The position numbers and the translations under genes were made by a program. A stretch of 64,000 bases of DNA from assembly GCA_015501585.1 (NCBI GenBank), contig JADNRY010000249.1, forward strand, positions 27,034 through 91,033, in the 5' to 3' direction. This document shows positions 1 to 11,971 of the stretch, in pieces. Under the pieces are notes generated by a model. The model saw nothing but the letters and a program-made list of their open reading frames with translations. It ran no database searches and was not told the DNA's origin. Numbering within the stretch: the stretch's first letter is position 1; each line of letters opens with the position of its first letter. The DNA comes from Rhodocollybia butyracea (Eukaryota > Basidiomycota > Agaricomycetes > Agaricales > Omphalotaceae).

Positions 1-321
1 AAAAGCGTAGATAGGGTAGAGATGAGGATAGATGAGGGTAAAGGATGAGAATATGAGGATACGAGGATAAACGAGAAATTATCAGAGAAGCTCAGATAAG
101 TTCAAGAGAATCAGACGTACCGTAAGTTGAGGAGACAGTATATCCAGCGCAATCGAGAAGGCTGACGAGATGGGAAGCGCAACGACGTTATCCAAAAAGA
201 CGAGTAGCTAAGGGGCAACAGGGTTAAATCAGCATAAGTCCTCGTTATACGAATTATACGAGTTTAAACTTTGAACTCACCGAGACAAACGAGTATACAA
301 ACCCCGACTCTAGCATAAGAA

Positions 322-1350
322 TCATAATCCTCCCATGCTCTGAAATCGCGGGTCTTCGGATCCTCTAAAAGTCAACTTCATGGTGCGTCTCGAGTCCCTA
401 TGAGTACACATAAGTAATCATTGAACAGGTTTGAACGATACAAGGGAGACAAAACATACCAAGTGATTTTAGCTATAAACCCCGTCGAAACCACATTCGT
501 AATGAACATCAAAAGCAGTCCTAAAATGTTCGGTGCAGTTCCAAGGGACAACGTCAAGTCGAAATGCTGTACTATCGCTAGTACCACGCTCACGAGAAGC
601 ATAACTATAGAACGATGAGACGATGATAAACATCAGTACAAAAATACGTCAATTTGCATCGAACGAGCGTCTGGGTCAATGCTTCATCAATGAGATAGAC
701 GACGTACGCGCACTTGCAGCCAAACACACAAGAAGGATGTATTTCGCGCGAGGGTATCGCGATTCGGCCAGCGTCCATGCTCGCCATACGATAATGAAGT
801 CGCATAAGAGATACTACAACGCAAGAAGAAAAAACGGAGAAAGAGGTAAGTAGGTAGTCAAATTTCAAAGATATATCGATAGTCCTACATACCATAAGTT
901 TGGTAATAACCTCCACACTTGTTAAAATGACCCCGATAGATGGTGAATCGGGGTCTCGAAATCCGTTTACGACCTCTGCTACCGTCAGGAACATGCAGAC
1001 CGTGTCGCAGAGGATCATAAGGATGATCACAGAAAGCAGGATCCTCCTTGACTTATTTATCTTGATTTTTTCGTATCTGATCAAAGATAAAACACCACAT
1101 AAGAACGAAGGGACGAAATAAAGTAGCCGGCCGTTGTATGCTTGAACGCTCGCATAAGAAAGTACGTTGAGGATACAGAGATGACCGCTACGGCTCCTGT
1201 TCAATGCATTAGCACCCTAGATTACTTGGATGTTCACTATTTCGAAGAGGCAAAAACAAACGTACCGTACAACGCGGCTGCCACTGCAATGCATATGAGC
1301 ACCATATTTATTATCTCCAGCAGCTCCTCCTGGACGCCTGCAAAGCCCAT
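322..1350 (-). CDS. Agaricomycete multi-pass membrane protein, copy A
   Basis: The gene starts at the ATG at 1350 (MGFAGVQEELLEI...) and ends at a TGA at 322-324. It has several short introns: a donor GTACGTTT follows the first exon near 1262, others lie near 890 and 460. Exons encode hydrophobic segments separated by basic loops such as NKSRRILLS, plus the motif FRDPDSPS, and a tail reading RDSRRTMKLTFRGSEDPRF. This matches a lineage-expanded family of mushroom integral membrane proteins with about seven helices and unknown function. The paralogue at 2724-3754 shares exon order and motifs. The two tails differ: copy A ends just after SEDPRFQSMGGL, copy B has an extra hydrophobic end. Exact splice sites in the middle of the gene were not all fixed. 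Confidence 0.6.
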
Positions 1351-2723
1351 AGCTGGAGGCTTAATGCGTTGAGGGGCCTAGCTCGCATAAAGCGGATTGG
1401 TATATATATGGCCTCACGCGGCTACGTTACGTCTGAGATCTGAGAATTTGAGCGTTTTCCGGGATGTCGAGCTAAGAGGCCTATTCTCAGCCTCTACCGA
1501 ACACGCTTGACATTGTCAACTCTCTCCGCAAAAGATGGTCCCCTAGAGTTGGCAGATCGTACTAAAGCCTGTCGATGGTCGGTGATTGTAGCATATTTAG
1601 CGCCAGCAATAAAAAGAGAAAAGTGCAACCGATATTTTTGGAATTCAAGAAAAAAAAGAGGAAGGAAGCAGGAGCAGGCTCAAAGCAGGCTGCAGAAAGT
1701 CAACGTCCCGGCCCGTAACTAGCAATCACGTGTGCATTTAACGTTCAAGAAATTGTAGTACTAGCAGTACCGCTACAAACTCCAGGCCAAACTCAGTCCG
1801 TCGCCTTATCGGATATAACAACAGTGGTCACAGTCACCAAAATTTACACCAACTTGACGAACTCATGGACGAACTCGGCAATAACCCGAACATGTCGATG
1901 AATAACATTCCTGTTTTAAATAACGAAACTCCAGGCTCCAAGCCTTAAGTATTACTAGATTAGATGATTAGATACGGCCCTTTATCGCGAGGCTTGTCTC
2001 GAAGCATATCTCCCCCTGACCAATCGTTCAAAAAAGGGCATTAGACGCCTGACCACCTCGATCGGTCAGAATCCGGAATCCGGAATCAAAAAAAAAAACG
2101 TTGAAATTCGGGAAAAATGCAACAGCATAATGGCGAGCACAACGAGCACAGCCAAAAAGAAAGGAAAACCACCAAGCTTATGATAAGTCGATAGCATGGC
2201 GCACGGGTTCCACTAAGAAAAGGCTAGGATAAGGAGATACCTGACCCGTCAGCTCCTGTCGTCCGAGTTCAAGAGCCTTCCCAACATGTTGAGGTATCAG
2301 TATATCAATTCGGATTATGATTTCCTGCACTTGCGTCACAGGTCCCAAGTTTTGGCTTTATCGCGTTTTATCAGGTTTTATCAGGTCCTCATTCGATGAG
2401 AGGAGCGTAGCTTGACCCAACGTAACTGGACCTATTTGGTGCGTCAAAATCCCGATAGACGGATCGGTGGGTCGCGTTCACGAAGATGACAATGGTCGGA
2501 AACAGCGCCTGAAAAGACAGTTAGATAGATATTAGGATAGAGAGGATAACGGATTAAGAAGCTTTGAGAAGCTTAAGAACCAGACGTACCGTAAGTTGAG
2601 GAAACAGTATAGCCAGCACGACGGTGAACGCTGACGTGCCGGGGAGCGCCATGACTGCATCCAAAAAGACGAGTAGCTAGGCCAACAGAGAGTCAAGTCA
2701 ACACAAGTCCTCGTTATATGGGT
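1351..2723. other. Intergenic part of duplicated unit
   Basis: No gene is recognised. The stretch holds the upstream region of 7TM copy A and the downstream region of copy B. An A-rich run (about 2088-2100) and short repeats of TTTTATCAGG (about 2368-2390) are visible. On the minus strand, 2590-2690 and 110-215 both read as a short hydrophobic stretch (LLVFLD...AILFPQLT), which could be a further exon or relic of the same family. Confidence 0.5.
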
Positions 2724-3754
2724 TTAACAGCTCACCGATACGAACGAGTATATAAACCCCGACTCAAGCATAAGAATCATAATCCTCCCCGTGCTCTGAA
2801 ACCGCGGGTCTTCGGATCCTCTAAAAGTCAACTTCATGGTGCGTCTCGAGTCCCTAAGTATAACATAGTAAGCGTCGAACACCGAAGAAGCAAATAACAG
2901 CGACATACCAAGTAATCTTAGCTATAAACCCCGTCGAAACCACATTCGTGATGAGCATCAAAAGCGGCAATAAACTCTCCGCTGCAGTCCCAATCGACAA
3001 CGTCAAGTCGAAATGCTGTACTATCAACAGTACCACGCTCACGAGAAGCATAACTACAGACGACGAGACCATGAACAACAATACGTCAGTTTGCATCGAA
3101 CGAGCTCCGAGTCATAGATAACGTACGCGCACTTGCAGCTAAACATACAGAAAGAATGTATTTCGCGCGAGGGTATCGTGATTCGGCCAGCGACCACGCT
3201 CGCCATACGATGATTATGTCGCATATGAGATACTAAACGCAAGAACAAAAAAAAAAATCGGAGTAAGTAGGTAGTCAAATTTCAAAGAATATTGACGACT
3301 GAGTCCTACATACCATGAATCTAGCCATAACCGCCGCAACAGTCAAGAGAGCCCCAACGGACGGTGAATCGGGGTCTCGAAATATGTTTACAAACTCTGC
3401 TACCACGAAAAACATGAAGAGCGTGTCGCAGAGGAACATAAGGCTGATCATGGAAAGTAGAATCCTCCTAGACTTGTTTATTCTGACTTTTTCGTTTCTG
3501 GCCCAAGACAAACAACCACTTAAGAACAAACGACGAAATATAGTAAACCGTTGAGCCTCACATGAGAAAGTATATTGAAAATCCAGAAATGACTGCCACG
3601 GCTCCTGTTCAAAGGATTTGCGTTAGCACCCTAGCCTCTAGATGTCCACTGTTGCCAGAAACATACCGTACATAGTGGCTGCCACTGCAACGCAGATGAT
3701 CACTACATCTACTACCTCCATCAGCTGTTTCAGGAGAGCTGCGATGTGACCCAT
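2724..3754 (-). CDS. Agaricomycete multi-pass membrane protein, copy B
   Basis: The start is the ATG at 3754 (MGHIAALLKQLMEVVDVV...), whose first exon is a membrane helix ending at a GTATGT donor. A second short exon (AVAVISGFSIYFL) joins at 3' AG sites to a long exon (about 3309-3526) reading ARNEKVRINKSRRILLSMI and FRDPDSPSVGALLTVAAV. The last exons contain VQHFDLTLSIGTA and the tail RDSRRTMKLTFRGSEDPRF, then an extra segment ending at the TAA at 2724. Multiple helices and basic loops indicate an integral membrane protein. Function is unknown. It is the tandem paralogue of the gene at 322-1350. Confidence 0.6.
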
Positions 3755-5279
3755 TGCTGGACGGACGAGAGGCGTAAAGCGAAAACGCTGAGAGAGCCTG
3801 TCCCGCGCAACGCGACTTGGTATATAAGTGATCTCCGGGTATATGACGTCTAGTGTTGCGCTAGCCGGGAAGATTATACTGTAGGAGATGCGGTTGATTC
3901 ACCGTCGCAACGCAAATCAAGGGCGCCCGCCTGCAGTGAGTCAAAGGCTATGAGTATTATGAGTTTTGGATATCGTTGAATATCGCGTACAATATTGAAT
4001 GTCAAACCAAAGCCTGTGCTTCACAGGGCATGCTCAATGGCCAACCGGTCAAATCGCCACAAAAGACACTCCATATAGTTGGCAGATCGTACCAAAGCTG
4101 TCCGTATACTCTGATTCTCTGGCTTTGAATAAGATGTGTTTGGGACGGGTATGAGCGCTGTTGATGCGTCGGTAACTGCAGCATATTTGGCGGTAGCAAA
4201 TAAAAAGAGAGATGCAGCTAGTATCGTTGAATTTCGAAGCACAAAATAAGAGAGGGAGAAAGGAGAAAGAAGGGAAGCAAACACTTCGCAACCAGATTTC
4301 CATCACGTGTGCTAGCGCTAACGCGCTAACACACTTGACTTGCATCTTCAAGTTCCCGAGAGACGTCTCGCTGACTGCACCCTTCATGATCAAGAGGTTG
4401 TACTGTTACTTACTGGGAGCATCTACAGCCAATCTCCAGCTGGTCAACTCACACCGCCTTGTCGGATATCATTATAAGCGTTATCAGCATTGTGGCCACA
4501 CGCTGCTTCACGCTTGACGAACTGGATCCACAAAAAACTGAACATGTCGATGAATAAGACTCTTGTTTTAGTTACGGATTCCATCTTCTTGTAAAAGCCT
4601 CTCACATTTTCGTTTCTTACAACTGCCGTCATTCCAACATCCGAACATCACTCCCGACATACCTTGTTCCCAAGAAGGAAGTCTCATCCAAATCCGTCAA
4701 ATCTTTGAATTCAGCGATATTCAAATCTGAATCATACGCATCTTCAATATTGTATCGTCGTCAAGTCTTTTGACACCCAACGTCTTAACGCTTCAAACGA
4801 ATGACCCAATTTGGATATATACCATTAGGTTTTTTTTCTTTGCTTCGTTTGCCTTTGGGTGCTTGAACTCGTTGGGAGCAGGCGAAAATGCCCAACGTAC
4901 GGCGAGCGTTTCTCTAAATTTCACAAACCTGAAGAAATCGAAACCCATGAAATTCGTCTACCTGTGGTCATGTCAAAGCTCTGATTTTTCTCACAGAGAG
5001 CTAAAACGAATGACCTAATTTGGACCTTAACTTGACTGGGGGATCTTTCCGCTTTCGGGAGTCCCTTTCTACTCTCGCTACCTTGTATTCAACTAAGTAT
5101 CCAAGCTCTCATGGACATCAGGTATATAACGGAAACTCTTATTGTTCTTTCCTCCATCCTTCACAGGTTATTGTCTTTTGCTCGCTTTCCTGCAATCTCG
5201 ACTCACACTCGAGTAATTACCGCGTACCGAGCCACTTTACTCTTTTGCATACATTCCCCGCTATCTTATCCGAGCAAAC
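3755..5279. other. Intergenic; upstream of secreted-peptide gene
   Basis: The left part is the duplicated flank of 7TM copy B. The right part is the promoter region of the peptide gene. A motif AACGAATGACC(C/T)AATTTGGA occurs twice in direct orientation, at about 4797 and 5007, roughly 210 bp apart, both upstream of the TATA-like box. No coding sequence with family signal was seen. Confidence 0.45.
5123..5129 (+). promoter_or_regulatory. TATA-like box of peptide gene
   Basis: TATATAA lies about 150 bp upstream of the ATG at 5280, followed by pyrimidine-rich sequence of the kind seen around fungal transcription starts. Assignment rests on position and motif only. Confidence 0.4.
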
Positions 5280-5588
5280 ATGCAATCCAAGCTTATCATT
5301 ACATTTGCTTTATCCTTTCGTGAGTAAAACCGTGTCTGCTTTCTTTTTGCTTTTCTGATGACCTTTCTACCATGTAGTGTCTGCCTTTGTAGCAGCTTCA
5401 CCACTGCCCCGCGATATCACGGTGGCCCGAGTACCCATTGTACACGTCGGCTCGGTTAGTTATCATCTTTGTTTTGATGCCTATATGGGCTGACTGTTCC
5501 ACAGAGTGTTGATTCATTCGCACGCGCCGTACCTGAAGAAGAAATCGACGTCAAGAGGGAACCCATTTGCAGATATGACTGCATTTGA
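5280..5588 (+). CDS. Small secreted peptide precursor with Kex2-like site
   Basis: Three exons (5280-5319, 5378-5454, 5505-5588) join in frame to give 66 residues. Introns have standard GTGAGT...TAG and GTTAGT...CAG ends. Residues 1 to about 21 form a signal peptide (basic start MQSK, hydrophobic core, ending near AAS). A short acidic pro-region follows, then a Lys-Arg pair, then the last nine residues EPICRYDCI, which contain the only two cysteines. This is the layout of a secreted precursor cleaved by kexin to release a short, probably disulfide-bonded peptide. No ORF of this size would be called without splicing, so it is easily missed. I do not recognise the product; a small secreted protein, pheromone-like peptide or effector are possible. 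Splicing and signal peptide are seen; cleavage is inferred. Confidence 0.65.
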
Positions 5589-5667
5589 ACACACTACCCT
5601 CTCCGCTCCATCATGAGCGCATGGGCTGCCAGTATAGCTCTCCCCAAAAACCCGAATATGGAAACCC

Positions 5668-5900
5668 CTACTTTCTTCCGCTATCCCCTCATACACGTGT
5701 CTTCCGCATTGTCTGTGCCGAACCGTGCTCTGTTCTTTGCCTTCCTTCGCGTTCATTTTTGAATGTTAACCCGGGTACGAATTTAAGACCCTCCTTTCTT
5801 CCGCTATCGCCACCACCTCGTGCACTGGCATTACCGAACAGCCTTTGGTTCTTCGCCACCCCATTCCTTTCGCGCACCCATTTTTGAATATTAACTTATG
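5668..5900 (+). repeat. Degenerate direct repeat, two units of about 120 bp
   Basis: Two adjacent copies begin with CTTTCTTCCGCTATC (about 5670 and 5796), pass through similar GCATT...CCGAAC and CTTTG blocks, and end with CCATTTTTGAATATTAAC-like sequence (about 5756 and 5879). They lie just downstream of the peptide gene, in its likely 3' untranslated or terminator region. Confidence 0.6.
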
Positions 5901-6638
5901 CATTTCGTTCGAAATATTACTTGATTCTTATGATTTATCTTCAGTTTCTCTACCTTAGTTGTTTTGAGATGTAGCCTTGGATGGATGTAAAATACGTAAG
6001 TAGTTTTGGGCCCTCGTCGATACTTTGTATCCGAGTCGGATTGTGTTTTTATTTTCGGTTTTTAACCAACCACGTTGTTTCTGTAGCTCTGTTGTATTTC
6101 TAGTTGACTCTTCGTGAATCGTTATCAAATAAAAATGTTTATAACATTATCCAAGCCGAGGAAGGTCGCTTTAGAGTCTTCCCAAGTCCTTAAGGAAGGA
6201 AGGAAAAACTGGTGCGGTCCATTGAGGAACAGCCGGGGCCTGAGCAGCACACATTGAGCCATATGGGTGCCGCGGATGCACGCTGAATTACCCCGGCACT
6301 CGGAGCCAACTGCGTACACTGCACGGGTGACGCGCTCATTCAGACTCCGAGAAAAACAGAATTCACTTTGAACTATGTAGCATGATACGAATGCGGCTCA
6401 GGAATATTGCCGTCCAAAGAAGATATTTATTTATAATGTATCGAATGTAAACTTTGCGGTCAAGATGAGAACCCGACGACCAACCAGGGAGTCTACGGAG
6501 GAAATTGTAGTCGGACGAGTGCAGTCGGTGATCGATACTCGGACTTAGGAGATTTCTAATCATTTAGCGCTCGGAGCCAAGAAAGCGATAAGCGCCGAGT
6601 GGCGGCTGTGTTCAGCTCCTTCAGCTCTCTCCTCCACC
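5901..6638. other. Intergenic before WBP2-like gene
   Basis: No gene is recognised. The last 60 bases are pyrimidine-rich (CTCCTTCAGCTCTCTCCTC), typical of a fungal leader, and run into the WBP2-like start. Confidence 0.4.
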
Positions 6639-7374
6639 ATGGCACTCAACTGTGCGATGCTCACTACGACCAGGGAGCCCATACCTCTCCCAGACGAAAA
6701 CATAATCACCACAGTTGATTCAGGCGCAGAAGTCATCCTTGTCATCCCCGATTCCCCGCCACAGGGAACTAGCAGTTCCGGGGGATCCGGAGGCTCGCAG
6801 AAGCTGAAAGCATTAGGACGAATTTGGATTACGGATCGTCGAGTGAGTTAACATACACCCTTTTACCCAAATACCCACAAAATCATTATTTATTTATTTA
6901 TTTAAATAATCCTAATCTTAATACTAATACTAATTAACCCAACCTCTACCCACCAGTTCCTATTCACCTCCTCCCCAGACTCCTCGTTCGACTCCCTAAC
7001 GATCCCTCTCCCCTCCATCCTCTCCACCCGCTTCGAACAACCCACATTCGGCGCAAACTACCTCTCGTTCGAGATCAAGCCCTCCTCCGGCGGCGGGCTG
7101 ACCGACGGCACAGGTATCGAGCTCCGGTTCAAAAACCAGGCGATGTTCCAATTCGTGGCGCTGTTAGAGAAAACGAGAGAGCGGGCGATCTATATGAAGC
7201 GGCAGAGCGCGCAGGAAGATGAGGGTCCTCGTACGTTTTTCTTCTGAATCGCTGTGATCTATGGCTCATCGACCTTTATATACAGCAAGTTATACCTCCC
7301 CCGCAGAATCCACTAGCTCCGTCACCCTCGTCGGTGACGTCCCGGTAGATAATCCACCAGAATATGGTGCTTAG
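6639..7374 (+). CDS. WBP2-like GRAM-domain protein with PPxY motif
   Basis: Three exons (6639-6842, 6957-7230, 7286-7374) encode 188 residues. The start context is CCACCATGG. Residues 1-68 read MALNCAMLTTTREPIPLPDE... and IWITDRR; the second exon holds QPTFGANYLSFEIKPSSGGG and a FQFVALLE segment, the hallmark of the PH-GRAM fold of WW-domain-binding protein 2 (WBP2/WBP2NL). The last exon ends in NPPEYGA, giving a PPxY motif, the WW-domain ligand that defines the family. Length is close to fungal and animal homologues. WBP2 proteins act as adaptors that bind WW-domain proteins such as Nedd4-type ubiquitin ligases and bind membranes through the GRAM domain; the precise fungal role is not known to me. 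The first intron contains an A/T-rich TTTA run. Confidence 0.85.
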
Positions 7375-9217
7375 AACACAGAGGCGAATCACGATCTTTT
7401 GTACAATCATTTATTGGGCTGAGTTATGTTCCCTAGGGCCTCTCGTACTGCTACTAAATACTTTAACTTATATTAGTCCAGTGTCTTTTCTTCTGAGCTG
7501 GTGTTTTCGAATCATCCCTGCAATTATATGATGTAATGTTGTACAACACTACTGCTTCAAGCTTCAAGCGTCAACCTCTAGGTCTTAGAGGTCATTTCAT
7601 GATCGGAGTCTGCAATCAGGCTTGAGCTCAGAGTGAGAAAGCAAATAATACAGTCGTTAACTCATCGACCTCGGAGGAGCCTATGTGCAAGTGAAAAAAA
7701 AAAAGAAACTTTCGACGTCAAAGAATACTCGCAGGACCGAAACAAAAATCTGGAACGAGAAGTCGGTGGCGTCGTGTCAAATATCGCGTTGAATCGTGTC
7801 GCATATCGCGTTGAAAACAGGATATGCTACGAACAACTTGTTCAGCGCAATACGTGCAAAGGTTAAACAGTTCTACACTTTTCGCTTTTTCGGTTACCAT
7901 CTGCGGTGTAGACGAGCGATCATGAGCACTACTGAGGAGCCTGCGTTACATGGACTTGACATGATCTTCGTAGCGACTAGAAGAGACCATCAAAGCATCC
8001 AGACAAATACCGTGTTCATTGGTAATTTGCCAGTGTGTTTATTCAGAGCGAGGGATGTCCTTGTACCAGCACTGTTTACGAGATTTATACTTGGATCCAG
8101 TATCCGTGAATATGGACGAGAAGACCAGCTGTTTGCTTACCTGCATTAGCGAGCATCACTAGGACCAACGAGTACCGTACAAATGAGCTATCATTCATGC
8201 TCTCCACCCGACAATACCATTCCCGATGAGAAGGTGCGTCTCAAGGAAGTGAATGCAAAACAAACGAAAAGATATCTCGCGATGAACACGTCGGACGAGC
8301 CTGAGATGTTGAATTTTTGCTTAAACCAGGAATGCAACGCGCACCTTACGCAATACAGGTTAGTGCTGGACTTGGCGACGTTCCAGGATATCACCGATCC
8401 AAATTCTACGAATCTTTGATATCAGTTCGTGGGCGGAGATTCCTAGCAGGATGCGGAACACAGGTGATCTACGAAGGCTGGGATACTTCGATCGTCTGTA
8501 AGATGAGCGAGGCTATCCAGATATCCAGATATCCAGTGCTCATCTGTTCATTTGTGGCAAAATCATCCTTTCATAAAACTGTTCAGTGTTAATAATGGCA
8601 CTGTCAAGCGGACAATGAAAAAAGAATATACCGTCTAGAATATCCACGTTTGAAAGAAAGTCCAGTAAGGATGCCAGAAAGTTGGGCCCAACGATAACAG
8701 ATTATGTTTCTAGACACGCGTTGCTGAAGCTGAAGCTTTGAACTCACTGAACTACGTCGACCTTCTATCCCTCCGTAAATCTAAGTTACAATTGTTGCAT
8801 GAACATTCTTACCTTCTTCCCCATGTCCGAGTCTCTGATTGTAGCGACGTGTTCGAAATCAAGTCTGATCATGTTGCTGTGCTTCATCCGTCGATCTTCC
8901 AGTATAACGTGGCTTAACGACGTAGGAGATGTACAATCGGATATGATGGATTGCGAGGATGACACGCATGCAGAAGTGGCACACGGCCATAAGCCCCCCA
9001 ACAAAATATTATTGCACCTCTTCTCTTTCTGTCCTTCCTCTATCAAAACTCTTATTTCTGGCCTAGAGCCAGATCCTAATCAATTTGTATCAGCCACGTC
9101 TGCGCTCGTTGGCGCGCCGCTACTCTCAGAAAGCTTCATCGCACGGTTGCCACTGAAAATAGAAAACGTCCTTGTCGATCTGTTATACTTTCAATATTAC
9201 CGATCAAGTGATCCCCT
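7375..9217. other. Intergenic with unrecognised open frames
   Basis: Open frames exist at 7796-8149 (+, 117 codons), 8183-8419 (+) and 8799-9221 (+, 140 codons), but none shows a recognisable domain, and no convincing splicing to neighbours was found. ATATCCAG is repeated in tandem near 8517-8536. One of these could be a species-specific gene; I cannot support a product. Confidence 0.35.
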
Positions 9218-11439
9218 TTAACTCTTTTGCTGTGGCGTATCCTCCAACACATTCCTTACGCCTTGCTTGAAAACTCCTATCTCCTTTTCTAGCGCAACGA
9301 CCATCTCTCTGACTTCCCTCCCCACCTGTCCACCCTCATTAACTACACCAAAGGCGACCAAAAGCATCTTCCTCGCACGCAGGAGGTAATCGTACGCGAG
9401 CTTCAGTCTGGGAAGACCTGACGGAGGATAGGCGGACAGCCCGGCTCCCATCCGTGATGAACCTGCTTTTTCCACATTATGAGCCTCCTCGGGAGACGGC
9501 TCGTCTACGGCTAGTAGTTTACCGAGTTCCGTGATGGCGATGGCGAGAACTGGATGGCCTTCTCGGAGAATTGACGATAGACCAGCGACGTTCTTCGTGA
9601 CGGTACGTATAGTCTCGTCGAGGTGGTCCTGAGTAAGAGGATCAGGGAACGAGGAAGTTAGCAGGGTTTGATGCAGTCTCGATAAACCGAGGAGAGGATG
9701 AGAGGATGGCGGAAGACCAGCAGAGGCGAGGATAGGAATGAGATTGGTGGTTAGCTGGATCGATTTGGCGGGATCTGTATGATCAGGTGATGAGGCTACG
9801 ACCAGCTTGGTAAGACGGAGTACATACTCGAATCCTGAAGACTGGATGCTTTATCCAGACCTTCTTGGCCAACTCGTGCCGCGTCTAGTATAGCCTCAAC
9901 AGATTTGACTACGGATTTACATTTGACGCAGCGTATCACAGAGGCGTCTAACAGAAGGTGATCAACATTCGAAAAGACAGTTTTTTTCGGAGCTGACCAT
10001 CGCTTGGCAGAGGGCAGAGTCCACCGCAGTTTTTGGGACAGTTCATCGCTTCGCGTGGATCGACGTCGTTAATGGACGTACAAAGGCGACACGCGCATGT
10101 AAAATTATATGTTTCCTCCAGCGTTTGTTGTCGCAGATTTACTGGAAGAGTAGCGTCGATATATGAATGTCAAGATCTGAAACATCGTTAAGAAAAGCTT
10201 CCAAGACAATGAGTGTAAAGTATTACCTCTTCATCTGGAAAGATATCTCGTATTGCCACAACTTGCATCAAAGGTTCCTGGCGTTTGAGATCCTCGGCCG
10301 TTCGAGGAAACACGACGACAGCGTTGGGATCGCACGAATGATTTATCAAAGCTACGACAGGCGATACGGCAGCACCCAACGGTGTCAGAGCAGGATCGGT
10401 TATCGTGAACGTGTTGGTGACAAACTAAACGCGCACGGAAAAATGGGATTCTTAGCAGAGCGAAAGAAATATTGAATATCGAGGAAACTTACGCGCGAAA
10501 TCAGATCCACTAGATCAGCCGCAGACAGGAATCCAAATTCTGCCATATCAGCAGGGCTCGTAAAACCAAGATATTGAACCAAAGAATGAGCGAGGTGGAG
10601 TGTGCGTTTCATAAGTTGACGGCTTCAAGGTTTTCCGGTCTGAAATCTATGAGTATCTTCCAACAAACGAAGAAAGAAAACAGCGGTTACGAGACTGCAT
10701 GTTCGCCAGCTCTTTAGACTATATGAAAAAAGTTCAGAATAAGATATCTTGACGCCGAACGAACATACCTGGACACTATCAACGCCATTCTTCTGTATTC
10801 GCCATAAAATTCGGCCCAAACACCTCACAGCATCAGAGGGAGGGGGGACATCGCTTGACGGAGCCGCCTGAAACCATTTTTGCAGCGATGTACATTCATA
10901 CTTGTGAATACCCCAATCGTTTGTTTGACATGTCTAAAGTAGTAGGATGAGTCCAACGCCTCATCGTACAGAAAGGAAAATAAAGCTTACAGAGTCGCAG
11001 TAGTAAGCTGACCGACATTTTGTACATCGTCGCATGCCATCTGGACTGGACGAGGCAAAGCAAGATGAACAGTGAGTGGTTAGATTCCGAGTTGACAGTG
11101 CAGAAGCATATGGCTTTGTGACAAAGATTATATTTCCTGAGCAACTTTTCGGGTCAGTATAAACTGGGAGCGCGAATGAAGCCATACCTGCTTTGATAGG
11201 GCCTTTAGCCCAGATACCACGTCCGTTCGCGTTCGAAAGGCGGACTTCTACCGACTTTGGGAGTGAACTGTACATTCCTGCATCCGAATCGACATTATCC
11301 AAGGCTTTTGCTTTTGCTTCAACTTTTTCGAATCCTTGGGTTCTATCGGTTCTCCAGATGCTGAGAAAGTGGAACGATTTATGGATGATTTGACATACGA
11401 TTTGGCGTTTTTAGAAGCTTTGAGGTCGGCGAAAGACAT
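9218..11439 (-). CDS. SMYD-type SET and MYND domain protein
   Basis: The gene runs from an ATG at 11439 (MSFADLKASKNAK) to a TAA at 9218. After a short lysine-rich lead, GRGIWAKGPIKAG opens the SET fold. The MYND zinc finger follows (CSSC...RRCTKCRSAYYC, then across an intron CQTNDWGIHKYEC). The SET core is NHSCDPNAVVVF, then DEEV and SYIDATLPVNLRQQTLEE, followed by post-SET cysteines TCACRLC. The C-terminal part is helical. This order (SET split by MYND, then post-SET and helical region) is the SMYD lysine methyltransferase architecture, which uses S-adenosylmethionine to methylate histone or non-histone proteins. Several introns interrupt it. Near 11361-11398 the frame must change: a 38-bp GTATGT...CAG interval would restore it, otherwise there is a one-base indel. 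Confidence 0.8.
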
Positions 11440-11971
11440 TTTAGAAGGCAGAAGTGAAAATATCTGCTGTTGCTCGAGGTTGCTCGTCGTGGTTCAAATT
11501 TACAGGCGTTTATGTAAGGAAGCGCCCAAAAGACGAAAGCATGCGTTCAATTGATAATAACGTCTCTTTGAGAGTCGTCAGCTTTACTTCAAGCCTCCAT
11601 CGACATGACTAAATACGAACCCAGAGGCGGCCCAGTGGTGTCTCGGGATGGCGTAACATTTGCGTCGACACGATTCGACAGTCAATTCCACGTGCGAGAT
11701 GAACGTCGTCCACCAACCACCTCTAATACACCCGACTTCGTTGCTACTGAAGAACTTTTTTTCTGATATAGCAGGAGATATGCAAGAAACATGTATAAGT
11801 CCATGACACAGTGAGAGTATACGTGATTGAGATACATGGTATGATTGTACAGTACTAGAAGATCTAGAACCAAAGTCAGCACAACAAACACAGAATCCGC
11901 ATTGAAAGACCCACATAGCTTGAACAACATGAGGAAAACCAAGAAGGGAGGTGAGAGAGAGAGAAAGAACG
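11440..11971. other. Short intergenic region between SMYD-like and centrin genes
   Basis: Open frames here (for example 11584-11942, minus) lack family signal and overlap the expected 3' region of the centrin gene. Nothing else is seen. Confidence 0.4.

Larger units (their letters stand above)
90..4600. repeat. Tandem segmental duplication carrying two 7TM genes
   Basis: Two units of about 2 kb lie in the same orientation, roughly 90-1975 and 2555-4600. Matching landmarks occur in the same order in both: the CAGACGTACCGTAAGTTGAG block (about 112 and 2581), the 7TM gene, a TTGGCAGATCGTAC block upstream of the gene (about 1549 and 4079), and an ACATGTCGATGAATAA block (about 1891 and 4542). The copies have diverged throughout by substitutions and short indels, so the duplication is old. 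The left unit may continue beyond the window edge. Confidence 0.8.
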
